Below, piece by piece: positions 1 through 6,414 of a stretch of DNA of 12,081 nt. The notes beneath the pieces are model-generated. The model did not search any database and was not told the origin of the DNA. It was given only the letters and a program-made list of their open reading frames with translations. How positions within the stretch are numbered: position 1 is the first letter of the stretch; each line of letters opens with the position of its first letter. A program made the translations under genes and the position numbers. This DNA comes from Gammaproteobacteria bacterium (GTDB lineage Bacteria; Pseudomonadota; Gammaproteobacteria; Granulosicoccales; Granulosicoccaceae): contig JAGRHW010000075.1 in assembly GCA_020444765.1 (NCBI GenBank), forward strand, positions 1 through 12,081, read 5' to 3'.

Positions 1-133
1 ACTGCTTGTCGGTCCATGAATCCGTGGTGGCGACGCTGAAGTTCGTTACCGCACTGCCGCTCGGCATGTAACGCACCTCAGGGTCCTGCCCCAGATGGCC
101 GACCAGTATGACCTTGTTGATTCCGCGTGCCAT
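1..133 (-). CDS. ssb: Single-stranded DNA-binding protein SSB, N-terminal 44 residues (cut by window edge)
   Basis: SSB coats single-stranded DNA during replication, recombination and repair, and recruits partner proteins through its C-terminal tail. Only the first 44 residues are inside the window. They begin [20 protein letters not shown] and continue with [16 protein letters not shown], the canonical start of the bacterial SSB OB fold. The ATG at 133-131 is well supported: a strong Shine-Dalgarno AAGGAG (145-140) lies 6 bases upstream. The gene follows the MFS transporter on the same strand after a 228-base gap that holds a palindromic repeat, so it probably has its own promoter, which I could not place with confidence. 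The order ssb-MFS-uvrA is as remembered for Pseudomonas; in E. coli ssb and uvrA are direct divergent neighbours. The C-terminal acidic tail cannot be assessed. Confidence 0.95.
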   Translation of the reverse strand, partial: MARGINKVILVGHLGQDPEVRYMPSGSAVTNFSVATTDSWTDKQ

Positions 134-266
134 GATGCTCTCCTTCGGAGCGTCTTGCCGACAACTCCCGTGAATGAAATGTGTAAAAAAATCTGCTGAC
201 TGTTCCGCGCTGATGCAAGTTTATCGAAACCGAATGAAAGCGTCCGGTTATTTCTTGTAAAACTTT

Positions 267-312
267 CCACTGCCATTCCCGGCCCTCGTCGGGAATCCAG
301 CTACGGACTGTC
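267..312 (-). repeat. Palindromic intergenic repeat, copy C (inverted relative to the copies near 4757 and 4980)
   Basis: The core is ATTCCC (275-280), ten bases, then GGGAAT (291-296). Read on the minus strand, this 46-base stretch matches 40 of 46 bases of the copy at 4758-4803, including the 5' flank GACAGTCCG and AGCTGG. The stem is 7 bp (ATTCCCG/CGGGAAT). It lies about 50 bases past the MFS stop codon in the gap before ssb, and might act as a transcript-end or mRNA-stabilising structure. It has no adjacent U-tract, so it is not a classical terminator. The form resembles the Neisseria dRS3 type (ATTCCC-N8-GGGAAT) but with a 10-base spacer. Confidence 0.8.
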
Positions 313-361
313 AAAAGTAATCAAACTTACGATTTACCCCAAAATAAACCAAACAAGTTCC

Positions 362-1777
362 CTATGTCCGGATTTGCACGGTTTGCAGGGACGCCTGATC
401 AAAGCTGTTTTTGTCGACGCGCAGGTAGGCGATCCCTTCCTCGGCCACGACAACCGCCTCACGCACACCGGCCAGAGTCGCATATTTCTCCGCAAGCTGG
501 CCGGCGAGTTGCTGGTCGATCTTGCCGACCCGCACCAGTTGCGTGGTAAAGCCATGCGGATTCTGCATCCCGCGCGCAAACACCCACCACAGCGCGGCGA
601 TCAGTGCCATCGAAATAAAAAGACCATGCGCGCCGGCCTGCGAATAGATCCAGCCGCCGAAAACACCGCCTACGAAAGCCCCGAGAAACTGGCTGGTGGA
701 ATACACACCCATGGCACTGCCCTTGCCTTCGACCGGTGCGAGCTTGGAGACCAGCGACGGCAACATTGCTTCCATCGTATTGAAGAAACTGAAAAACACC
801 AGCACGCCCATAAACAACATGGCCTGGCTGTGCAAATCCCCGCCGGCCCAGAAGATCAGTTGCGCGATCAGCAAACCGCCGATTGCGATCAAAAACACCC
901 GCCGCAGATGGCCGTATTTTTCCGCCGCGATAATCAGCGGCACCATGACCGCGATCGACAGGGCCAGCGCCGGCAGATAGATTTTCCAGTGTCCCTCACC
1001 AGGCAGCCCCGCTGAGGCCAGCGCCAGCGGCACCGCGAGAAACGTCGCGCTGACCATCATGTGCAAGACGAAAATACCAAAGTCCAGCCGCAGCAACTGT
1101 TTGTCACCCAGCAGCTCACGCATACGCTGTAAAGTCGGTCGTGTGTCGCCACCGGTTTTTGATTTGACCGGCGTCGGCACCAGCGTCAGCAGAACCAGGA
1201 TACCAAGTACCGCCGCAACACCGGTCAGCCAGAACAGATCCGACAAATCCATCCAGCGCACCAGCAACGGTCCAAGCACCAGCGAGAAGATAAACGCCAT
1301 ACCGATACTCGCGCCCAGACTCGCCATCATTTTGGTGCGTTGCTCTTCGCGCGTCAGGTCCGACGCCAGCGCCATGATGGCCGAGGCCACCGCCCCCGAT
1401 CCCTGCAGGGCGCGGCCGATGATCACGCCGTAAATATCGGTCGACAGCGCCGCCACCACACTGCCGAGTGCAAACAACAAAAAGCCGCCGACGATGATCG
1501 GCTTGCGGCCCAGGCGGTCCGACAGATAACCGAAGGGAATCTGCAACAGGGCCTGCAACAAACCATAGATACCGATCGCCAAACCGATCAGCAACGGCGT
1601 GCTGGATGAATAATCCTGCGCATACAGGCTGAAGACCGGCAGAATGATAAACAGACCGAACATCCGCAGGCTGTAAATCAGCGCCAGCGAGCCGGCCGCG
1701 CGGCGCTCACTGGCAAGCATGGCCGAGCCGCCGCCCGGGGCCGTGGCTTGCGCAAGTCCGCCAGAGGAAATTTTCAT
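362..1777 (-). CDS. YajR-like MFS transporter with C-terminal YAM-type domain
   Basis: Predicted inner-membrane major facilitator superfamily exporter of 471 residues; the substrate is unknown. Twelve hydrophobic segments are plausible, beginning with SLALIYSLRMFGLFIILPVF (about 30-49). MFS motif A is clear at residues 83-92 as GYLSDRLGRK, between TM2 and TM3. After the last membrane segment a soluble tail of about 66 residues (406-471) contains GVREAVVVAEEGIAYLRVD. This fits the small ferredoxin-like YAM domain of E. coli YajR in position and length. The ATG at 1777 is preferred because the frame upstream, although open to 1993, runs into the uvrA coding region and reads as noncoding. The Shine-Dalgarno is weak. 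A later ATG at residue 20 (1720) is possible and would remove only a Gly/Ala-rich leader. The gene is divergent from uvrA. Confidence 0.85.
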   Translation of the reverse strand: MKISSGGLAQATAPGGGSAMLASERRAAGSLALIYSLRMFGLFIILPVFSLYAQDYSSSTPLLIGLAIGIYGLLQALLQIPFGYLSDRLGRKPIIVGGFLLFALGSVVAALSTDIYGVIIGRALQGSGAVASAIMALASDLTREEQRTKMMASLGASIGMAFIFSLVLGPLLVRWMDLSDLFWLTGVAAVLGILVLLTLVPTPVKSKTGGDTRPTLQRMRELLGDKQLLRLDFGIFVLHMMVSATFLAVPLALASAGLPGEGHWKIYLPALALSIAVMVPLIIAAEKYGHLRRVFLIAIGGLLIAQLIFWAGGDLHSQAMLFMGVLVFFSFFNTMEAMLPSLVSKLAPVEGKGSAMGVYSTSQFLGAFVGGVFGGWIYSQAGAHGLFISMALIAALWWVFARGMQNPHGFTTQLVRVGKIDQQLAGQLAEKYATLAGVREAVVVAEEGIAYLRVDKNSFDQASLQTVQIRT

Positions 1778-1786
1778 AATCCGGTT

Positions 1787-1816
1787 TTGCCTATGATGGT
1801 TCAAACCGCGTATATT
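1787..1816 (+). promoter_or_regulatory. Candidate sigma-70 promoter for uvrA
   Basis: The -35 TTGCCT (1787-1792, 4/6 match) and -10 TATATT (1811-1816, 5/6) are separated by 18 bases. Transcription would start near 1823, about 80 bases before the GTG start of uvrA. No LexA box of the form CTGT-N8-ACAG was found in this divergent gap. The call is by pattern only. Confidence 0.4.
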
Positions 1817-1833
1817 AGCAGCTTTGCCCATAC

Positions 1834-1863
1834 AAAATAACGCCTTGGCAAGCAGCCTTTCAA
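1834..1863 (-). promoter_or_regulatory. Candidate sigma-70 promoter for the MFS gene
   Basis: Read on the minus strand: -35 TTGAAA (1863-1858, 5/6) and -10 TATTTT (1839-1834, 4/6) with an 18-base spacer. The start would lie near 1827, about 50 bases before the MFS start codon. It would occupy the same 127-base divergent gap as the uvrA promoter, so transcription of the two genes may be linked. Pattern evidence only. Confidence 0.35.
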
Positions 1864-1904
1864 GGTCTTGATTTCGTGCAGATGGGCCGGAGACAGCTTC
1901 TTTC

Positions 1905-4733
1905 GTGGAAATGATTCGCATACGTGGCGCAAGAACGCATAACCTGAAAAACATCGATCTTGATCTGCCACGCGACAAACTGATCGTGATCACCGGTTTG
2001 TCCGGCTCGGGTAAATCATCACTGGCTTTCGATACGATTTTCGCCGAAGGCCAGCGGCGTTATGTCGAGTCCCTGTCGGCCTATGCCAGACAGTTTTTGT
2101 CGGTTATGGAAAAACCCGATATCGATCATATCGAGGGGCTCTCACCGGCGATTTCCATCGAACAGAAATCCACCTCGCACAACCCCCGCTCAACAGTCGG
2201 CACCATCACCGAAATACACGACTACCTGCGCCTCTTGTACGCGCGCGCCGGCACGCCGGTCTGCCCGGATCATCATGTCTCGCTGCAGGCGCAGACCATC
2301 AGCCAGATGGTCGACCGGATTCTCGAACTGCCGGATGGCGCGCGCATGATGCTGTTGGCGCCGGTGGTCCGCGCCCGCAAGGGTGAACACGGACAAACCC
2401 TCGAGACCTTGCGCGCGCAGGGATTTTTACGCGCCCGGATCGATGGCGAAATCGTCGATCTGGACGGCAAAATCAACCTCGACACAAAACGCAAACATAC
2501 CATCGAGGTCGTGGTAGACCGCTTCAGGATTCGCGACGACCTCAACCTCAGACTGGCCGAATCGCTGGAAACCGCCTGCGATCTGTCGGACGGCCTGGCG
2601 ATCGTTGCACCGATGGACGGGCAGGACGGTCCGGAACTGACGTTTTCAACGCGCTTCGCCTGCCCGACCTGCGGCTATTCGATCCCCGAGCTGGAACCCA
2701 GAATGTTTTCCTTCAACAGCCCGCACGGCGCCTGCGAGGAATGCGACGGTTTGGGTATCACGCAGTTTTTCGACCCGGACCGGGTCATCATCAACCGCGG
2801 CCTGAGCCTGGCCGGCGGCGCGATTCGCGGCTGGGACCGGCGCAATGCCTATTATTTCCAGATGATTCAGTCACTGGCGAAACACTATGACTTTGACCCC
2901 GAGCAACCTTTCGAAAGCCTCGACGAATCGGTCCAGAACATTATTCTCTACGGCAGCGGCAGCGACGAGATCCGCTTCAACTATCTCAACGATCGCGGTC
3001 ATTCACGCGACAAAACACATACCTTCGAAGGCATTATTCCGAATCTGCAACGCCGCTATCGGGAAACCGAATCCTCGGCGGTGCGCGAGGAGCTGGCCAA
3101 GCTGCTGGCGACGCAAAACTGCACGGCCTGCGGCGGCACGCGCCTGAACAAGGCGGCCCGCAACGTGCTGATCGCCGACACGCCGATCTCGACCGTCAGC
3201 GACAATTCCATCTCAGGCTGTCTGGCGTTTTTCGAACAACTCGAACTGACCGGACAAAAAGGCGCGGTGGCAGCCAAGATCAACTACGAAATACGCCAGC
3301 GCCTGCAGTTTCTTGTCAATGTCGGCCTCGATTACCTGTCGCTCAGCCGCAGTGCCGATACGCTGTCCGGCGGCGAAACCCAGCGTATACGACTTGCCAG
3401 CCAGATCGGCGCGGGCCTGATGGGCGTGATGTACGTGCTCGACGAACCGTCGATCGGCCTGCATCAGCGTGACAACTACCGTCTGCTGAAAACCCTGATC
3501 TATCTGCGCGATCTCGGCAACACGGTTATCGTCGTCGAGCATGACGAGGACGCCATCCGCGCCGCCGACCACGTGGTCGATCTCGGCCCCGGCGCCGGTG
3601 TTCACGGCGGCCGGATCGTCGCCCAGGGAACGCCTGATGAAATCGCCGCCAATGAAAACTCGCTGACCGGCGCCTACCTGTCGCAGTCGAGATCGATCCC
3701 CGTTCCCGAGCGTATCAAACCCGGCGAACACGTTCTGCAGATTCGCGGCGCCGCCGGCAACAACCTCAAGAATGTCGACGTGGATATCCCACTCGGCCTG
3801 TTCACCTGCGTGACCGGCGTTTCCGGTTCCGGCAAGTCCACGCTGATCAACGATACGCTGTACAAATATCTGTCGCGCGAACTCAACGGCGCCAGCCAGG
3901 AAGTCGCGAAAGTCGATTCGATCAGCGGCCTTGAGCACATCGACAAGATCGTCGATATCGATCAAAGCCCCATCGGCCGCACGCCGCGCTCCAATCCGGC
4001 CACCTATTCCGGGCTGTTTACGACAATCCGCGAACTGTTCGCCGGCACCCGCGAGGCACGTTCGCGAGGCTACAAGGTCGGCCGGTTCAGCTTTAATGTC
4101 AAAGGCGGCCGCTGTGAAGCCTGTCAGGGCGATGGTGTCATCAAGGTCGAGATGCACTTTCTGCCGGATGTCTACGTGCCCTGCGATGTCTGCAAGGGCA
4201 AGCGTTATAACCGGGAAACGCTCGATGTTCGCTACAAGGGAAAAAATATCCACGAAGTGCTGGAAATGACGGTCGAGGAAGCCCGGGAGTTTTTCGACCC
4301 AGTGCCAATGTTGCAGAAAAAACTGCAAACCCTGATCGATGTCGGTTTGTCCTATATCACGCTCGGGCAAAACGCCACCACACTGTCCGGCGGCGAAGCG
4401 CAGCGCGTCAAACTCGCGCGTGAATTATCCAAGCGTGACACCGGCAAGACGTTTTATATTCTTGACGAACCGACTACGGGCTTGCATTTTGAGGATGTCG
4501 CGCAACTCCTGAAAGTCCTGCATCGCCTGCGCGATCACGGTAACTCGATCGTCGTGATCGAACACAACCTCGACGTCATCAAAACCGCCGACTGGATTAT
4601 CGACCTCGGCCCGGAAGGCGGCGACAACGGCGGACAACTGCTGGCCACCGGCACGCCCGAGGATATCTGCCGTGTGGAGAAATCCTGGACCGGTAAATAT
4701 CTGGACAGGATTTTAAATCCAACAGATGCTTAG
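1905..4733 (+). CDS. uvrA: UvrABC excinuclease subunit A
   Basis: UvrA is the damage-sensing ATPase of nucleotide excision repair; as a dimer it loads UvrB onto lesions. The 942-residue length matches the family (about 940). Visible in order: Walker A GLSGSGKS (31-38), the conserved block [14 protein letters not shown], a first zinc module with C253, C256, C277 and C280, the ABC signature LSGGETQR (487-494), a second Walker A GVSGSGKS (638-645), a second zinc module with C737, C740, C760 and C763, and the second signature LSGGEAQR (827-834). All key residues are intact. The GTG at 1905 is chosen because it aligns with the E. coli UvrA start. An ATG two codons later (1911) is the alternative, and neither has a well-placed Shine-Dalgarno (GGAG lies about 12 bases upstream). 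The gene converges on lpxA. Confidence 0.97.
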   Translation: MEMIRIRGARTHNLKNIDLDLPRDKLIVITGLSGSGKSSLAFDTIFAEGQRRYVESLSAYARQFLSVMEKPDIDHIEGLSPAISIEQKSTSHNPRSTVGTITEIHDYLRLLYARAGTPVCPDHHVSLQAQTISQMVDRILELPDGARMMLLAPVVRARKGEHGQTLETLRAQGFLRARIDGEIVDLDGKINLDTKRKHTIEVVVDRFRIRDDLNLRLAESLETACDLSDGLAIVAPMDGQDGPELTFSTRFACPTCGYSIPELEPRMFSFNSPHGACEECDGLGITQFFDPDRVIINRGLSLAGGAIRGWDRRNAYYFQMIQSLAKHYDFDPEQPFESLDESVQNIILYGSGSDEIRFNYLNDRGHSRDKTHTFEGIIPNLQRRYRETESSAVREELAKLLATQNCTACGGTRLNKAARNVLIADTPISTVSDNSISGCLAFFEQLELTGQKGAVAAKINYEIRQRLQFLVNVGLDYLSLSRSADTLSGGETQRIRLASQIGAGLMGVMYVLDEPSIGLHQRDNYRLLKTLIYLRDLGNTVIVVEHDEDAIRAADHVVDLGPGAGVHGGRIVAQGTPDEIAANENSLTGAYLSQSRSIPVPERIKPGEHVLQIRGAAGNNLKNVDVDIPLGLFTCVTGVSGSGKSTLINDTLYKYLSRELNGASQEVAKVDSISGLEHIDKIVDIDQSPIGRTPRSNPATYSGLFTTIRELFAGTREARSRGYKVGRFSFNVKGGRCEACQGDGVIKVEMHFLPDVYVPCDVCKGKRYNRETLDVRYKGKNIHEVLEMTVEEAREFFDPVPMLQKKLQTLIDVGLSYITLGQNATTLSGGEAQRVKLARELSKRDTGKTFYILDEPTTGLHFEDVAQLLKVLHRLRDHGNSIVVIEHNLDVIKTADWIIDLGPEGGDNGGQLLATGTPEDICRVEKSWTGKYLDRILNPTDA

Positions 4734-4756
4734 GCTCGGGTCAGAACGGTTTCGCC

Positions 4757-4806
4757 GGACAGTCCGCAGCTGGATTCCCGACGGGACCCGGGAATGACAG
4801 GGGTGG
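4757..4806 (+). repeat. Palindromic intergenic repeat, copy A
   Basis: A 50-base unit identical at 47 of 50 positions to the unit at 4980-5029, which lies exactly 223 bases downstream. The core runs ATTCCC (4774-4779), ten bases, GGGAAT (4790-4795), flanked by CGCAGCTGG on the left and GACAGGGGTGG on the right. The stem is 7 bp (ATTCCCG/CGGGAAT); CTG and CAG just outside can extend it past a small bulge. It is one of three copies in the window, all intergenic. Confidence 0.88.
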
Positions 4807-4864
4807 CACAGCACCTTCATACGACCACTTCCTCACCGCGAATGCCTCAGCCAGGGAAAACGTC

Positions 4865-4889
4865 GTCCCCGAGCGCTTTAGTCGGGGAC
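4865..4889. repeat. Hairpin of a second palindrome type
   Basis: Perfect 8-bp inverted repeat GTCCCCGA (4865-4872) and TCGGGGAC (4882-4889) with a 9-base loop, followed by CCAG. It lies between the two direct copies of the ATTCCC repeat. The sequence is related in style (C-run arm, G-run arm, then a CCAG flank) but differs from the ATTCCC family. Only one copy is seen here, so its status as a dispersed repeat is inferred. Confidence 0.55.
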
Positions 4890-4979
4890 CCAGCAACAGA
4901 CTATCCCCAAACCACCTATCCCGAATAAAACGGGTGGTCGTTTACTTACGGTTGTGCTTAATGAACACTCTTGGCTTTT

Positions 4980-5029
4980 GGACACTTCGCAGCTGGATTC
5001 CCGACGGGACTCGGGAATGACAGGGGTGG
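4980..5029 (+). repeat. Palindromic intergenic repeat, copy B
   Basis: Direct repeat of the 4757-4806 unit with three substitutions (at 4985, 4987 and 5011). The change at 5011 restores a full 8-bp stem ATTCCCGA (4997-5004) / TCGGGAAT (5011-5018) with a 6-base loop. It sits just beyond the 3' end of lpxA on the lpxA-sense transcript and could form a stable 3' structure there. Confidence 0.88.
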
Positions 5030-5042
5030 TCCGGGGACGGAC
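5029..5042 (-). terminator. Small hairpin abutting the lpxA stop codon; possible transcript end, no U-tract
   Basis: GTCCG (5029-5033) and CGGAC (5038-5042) form a 5-bp stem with a 4-base loop directly next to the lpxA stop codon, and the larger palindrome of repeat copy B follows. There is no run of U, so intrinsic termination is uncertain; an RNA-stability role is equally possible. Confidence 0.3.
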
Positions 5043-5813
5043 TTAACGCACAACCCCGCGCTTGCTGTTCTGGACGAACTCGACAAACAGTTTGACGTCG
5101 GGAAATTGCTCGGCGAGTTCGCGGGTCTGTTCAAGGGCGAGTTCGCGGCTGCCGCGTTGTTTGATCAGCAACAGAAACGCCTTGTGCAGCGCCGCGATGG
5201 TTGCCTCGCTGAAGCCACGACGCTTCAGGCCGTTCTTGTTGATACCGACCGCGTTTGCGTGGTTGCCGGTCGCCATCACGAAAGGCGGCACATCGCGGTT
5301 GACGGCGGTTCCCATACCGGTAAAGGCATGCGCGCCGATTTCGCTGAACTGGTGGACCAGGGTAAACCCGCCCAGGATTGCGTAATCGCCGACATGCACA
5401 TGGCCGGCCAGTGAGGCCGCATTGGAGAAGATCGTATTGTTGGCGATCTGGCAGTCGTGGGCGATATGCGTATAACCCATAAAAAGGTTATCGTTACCGA
5501 TTTTCGTCAGGCCGCCGCCGTCGACGGTTCCGCGGTTCATGGTCGCGTATTCGCGGATGATATTGTTGTCGCCGAGCTCAAGCCGGGTCGGCTCACCCGC
5601 GTATTTCAGGTCCTGAGGGGCGTCGCCCAGCGATGCGAACTGGAAGATCCGGTTGCCGCGGCCGATCCGGGTCGGGCCGTTGATTACCACATGCGGACCG
5701 ATCCAGCAGGCCGGACCGATTTCCACGTCGGCGCCGATGATCGTATACGCGCCAATCTCGCAATCATCGGCGATTTTCGCCGATGCGTCGATGATAGCCG
5801 TTGGATGAATCAA
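5043..5813 (-). CDS. lpxA: Acyl-[ACP]-UDP-N-acetylglucosamine O-acyltransferase
   Basis: LpxA catalyses the first step of lipid A synthesis in the cytoplasm: transfer of a 3-hydroxyacyl chain from ACP to the 3-OH of UDP-GlcNAc. The protein is a trimer of left-handed beta helices. From a TTG start it has 256 residues, the usual family length, beginning IHPTAIID. Hexapeptide repeats fill the N-terminal two thirds. FMGYTHIAHDC carries the catalytic His119 (E. coli His125), and NHANAVGINKNGLKRRGF marks the helical C-terminal part. The TTG (5813-5811) overlaps the fabZ stop as TTGA, suggesting translational coupling; the frame's earlier GTG at 5879 would bury 70 bases in fabZ. The residue matching the E. 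coli chain-length ruler Gly173 is Met167, as in the C10-specific P. aeruginosa enzyme. No lpxB follows. Confidence 0.96.
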   Translation of the reverse strand: MIHPTAIIDASAKIADDCEIGAYTIIGADVEIGPACWIGPHVVINGPTRIGRGNRIFQFASLGDAPQDLKYAGEPTRLELGDNNIIREYATMNRGTVDGGGLTKIGNDNLFMGYTHIAHDCQIANNTIFSNAASLAGHVHVGDYAILGGFTLVHQFSEIGAHAFTGMGTAVNRDVPPFVMATGNHANAVGINKNGLKRRGFSEATIAALHKAFLLLIKQRGSRELALEQTRELAEQFPDVKLFVEFVQNSKRGVVR

Positions 5814-6259
5814 GACTTTATTTCGCTGCTGGTGATAAGAATGCTGGCAGTGCAGGCTGTTTTGCCGTCGACCGTACACACGGCGTCAAACTGCCAGATA
5901 CCGCGTTTGCTGCGCACCACCTTGACGTCGAAAACCATTTGATCGCCGGGACTGACCGGCCGCTTGAAGCGGGCCTTGTCGATACCGACAAACAGGTACA
6001 AGGTATCGTCGCTCGGCGCCTGACCGACCGTGCGAAAAGCCAGGATCGCCGCCGCCTGCGCCATCGCCTCGAGAATCAGCACACCGGGAAAGATCGGGTG
6101 ATGCGGAAAATGTCCGGTAAAAATCGGCTCGTTATAGGTGACGTTTTTCAGTGCCTTGATGCTCTCGCCTTCAACGAACTCGCTGACCCGGTCTATCATC
6201 AGAAACGGGTAGCGATGCGGCAGATAGTTCAGCACATCGTGTATATTCAATTCTTCCAA
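5810..6259 (-). CDS. fabZ: 3-hydroxyacyl-[ACP] dehydratase FabZ
   Basis: FabZ dehydrates 3-hydroxyacyl-ACP to trans-2-enoyl-ACP in fatty acid elongation. It competes with LpxA and LpxD for the same hydroxyacyl-ACP substrates. The 149-residue hot-dog protein shows LPHRYPFLMIDRV near the N-terminus, GHFPHHPIFPGV with catalytic His50, and LILEAMAQAA with catalytic Glu64. The start is a TTG at 6259. Upstream in frame there is a TGA twelve codons back with no ATG or GTG between, and the next in-frame ATG (residue 21) would delete the conserved LPHRYPF. A second TTG three codons later is an alternative. The Shine-Dalgarno is weak in both cases. The 3' end overlaps lpxA by 4 bases. A 155-base gap separates it from lpxD upstream. 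Confidence 0.95.
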   Translation of the reverse strand: MEELNIHDVLNYLPHRYPFLMIDRVSEFVEGESIKALKNVTYNEPIFTGHFPHHPIFPGVLILEAMAQAAAILAFRTVGQAPSDDTLYLFVGIDKARFKRPVSPGDQMVFDVKVVRSKRGIWQFDAVCTVDGKTACTASILITSSEIKS

Positions 6260-6348
6260 GAAATTGCCCCGGTTATTCTTATATAAATAGTGTCATGGGC
6301 GCCCTAGGATCAAATCCGGCGCGGTTGGCTGTAACGTCCTCCTCGCGT

Positions 6349-6377
6349 ATTGTCCAGACCACGCGCGATCATATCAA
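6349..6377 (-). promoter_or_regulatory. Candidate promoter for fabZ-lpxA inside the lpxD-fabZ gap
   Basis: Minus-strand -35 TTGATA (6377-6372, 5/6) and -10 GACAAT (6354-6349, 4/6) with a 17-base spacer. The start would be near 6342, giving a leader of about 80 bases before the fabZ TTG. A short GC hairpin (CCCGC 6395-6399 / GCGGG 6406-6410) follows the lpxD stop just upstream. A 155-base gap within an otherwise tight cluster makes an internal promoter plausible. Confidence 0.35.
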
Positions 6378-6414
6378 GTATTGTTTTCGCAACACCCGCG
6401 CGCCTGCGGGGCCT

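Larger units (their letters stand above)
4734..5042. other. 309-base gene-free convergent gap made of repeats and hairpins
   Basis: This gap lies between the stop codons of uvrA and lpxA and holds no credible gene. It contains two near-identical 50-base repeats, a GTCCCCGA/TCGGGGAC hairpin and a small GC hairpin against the lpxA stop. It also has a possible fold at 4911-4938, where ACCACC (4911-4916) can pair with GGTGGT (4933-4938), or alternatively CCCG (4920-4923) with CGGG (4931-4934). No classical stem plus U-tract terminator was found on either strand, so the palindromes themselves may separate the two converging transcripts. Confidence 0.75.

Noticed and set aside
180..215. Run of seven T on the minus strand (191-185) as an intrinsic terminator of the MFS gene
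   Set aside because: The preceding bases form no stable stem; only 3-bp pairings are visible.
355..361. GGAACTT on the minus strand, an exact sigma-E -35 element
   Set aside because: The expected -10 at 16 bases reads GGTAAA, a poor match, and the position just after the MFS stop, about 220 bases before ssb, makes no clear sense; probably chance.
1778..1993. N-terminal extension of the MFS protein to 1993
   Set aside because: It would overlap uvrA coding sequence, adds charged residues that do not resemble an MFS N-terminus, and covers the promoter region; the start at 1777 gives family length.
3213..4370. Long open frame (385 codons) antisense to uvrA
   Set aside because: Composition is that of a shadow frame in GC-rich DNA (rich in Asp, Gly, Ala and Val without domain pattern), and uvrA on the other strand is unambiguous.
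4971..5414. Plus-strand open frame across the repeat region and the lpxA 3' end
   Set aside because: Most of it is antisense to lpxA and the start lies in noncoding repeat DNA; no ribosome site or domain-like sequence.
6297..6304. GGGCGCCC perfect palindrome in the fabZ leader
   Set aside because: Eight bases, common in GC-rich DNA, with no half-site spacing or second copy to suggest an operator.
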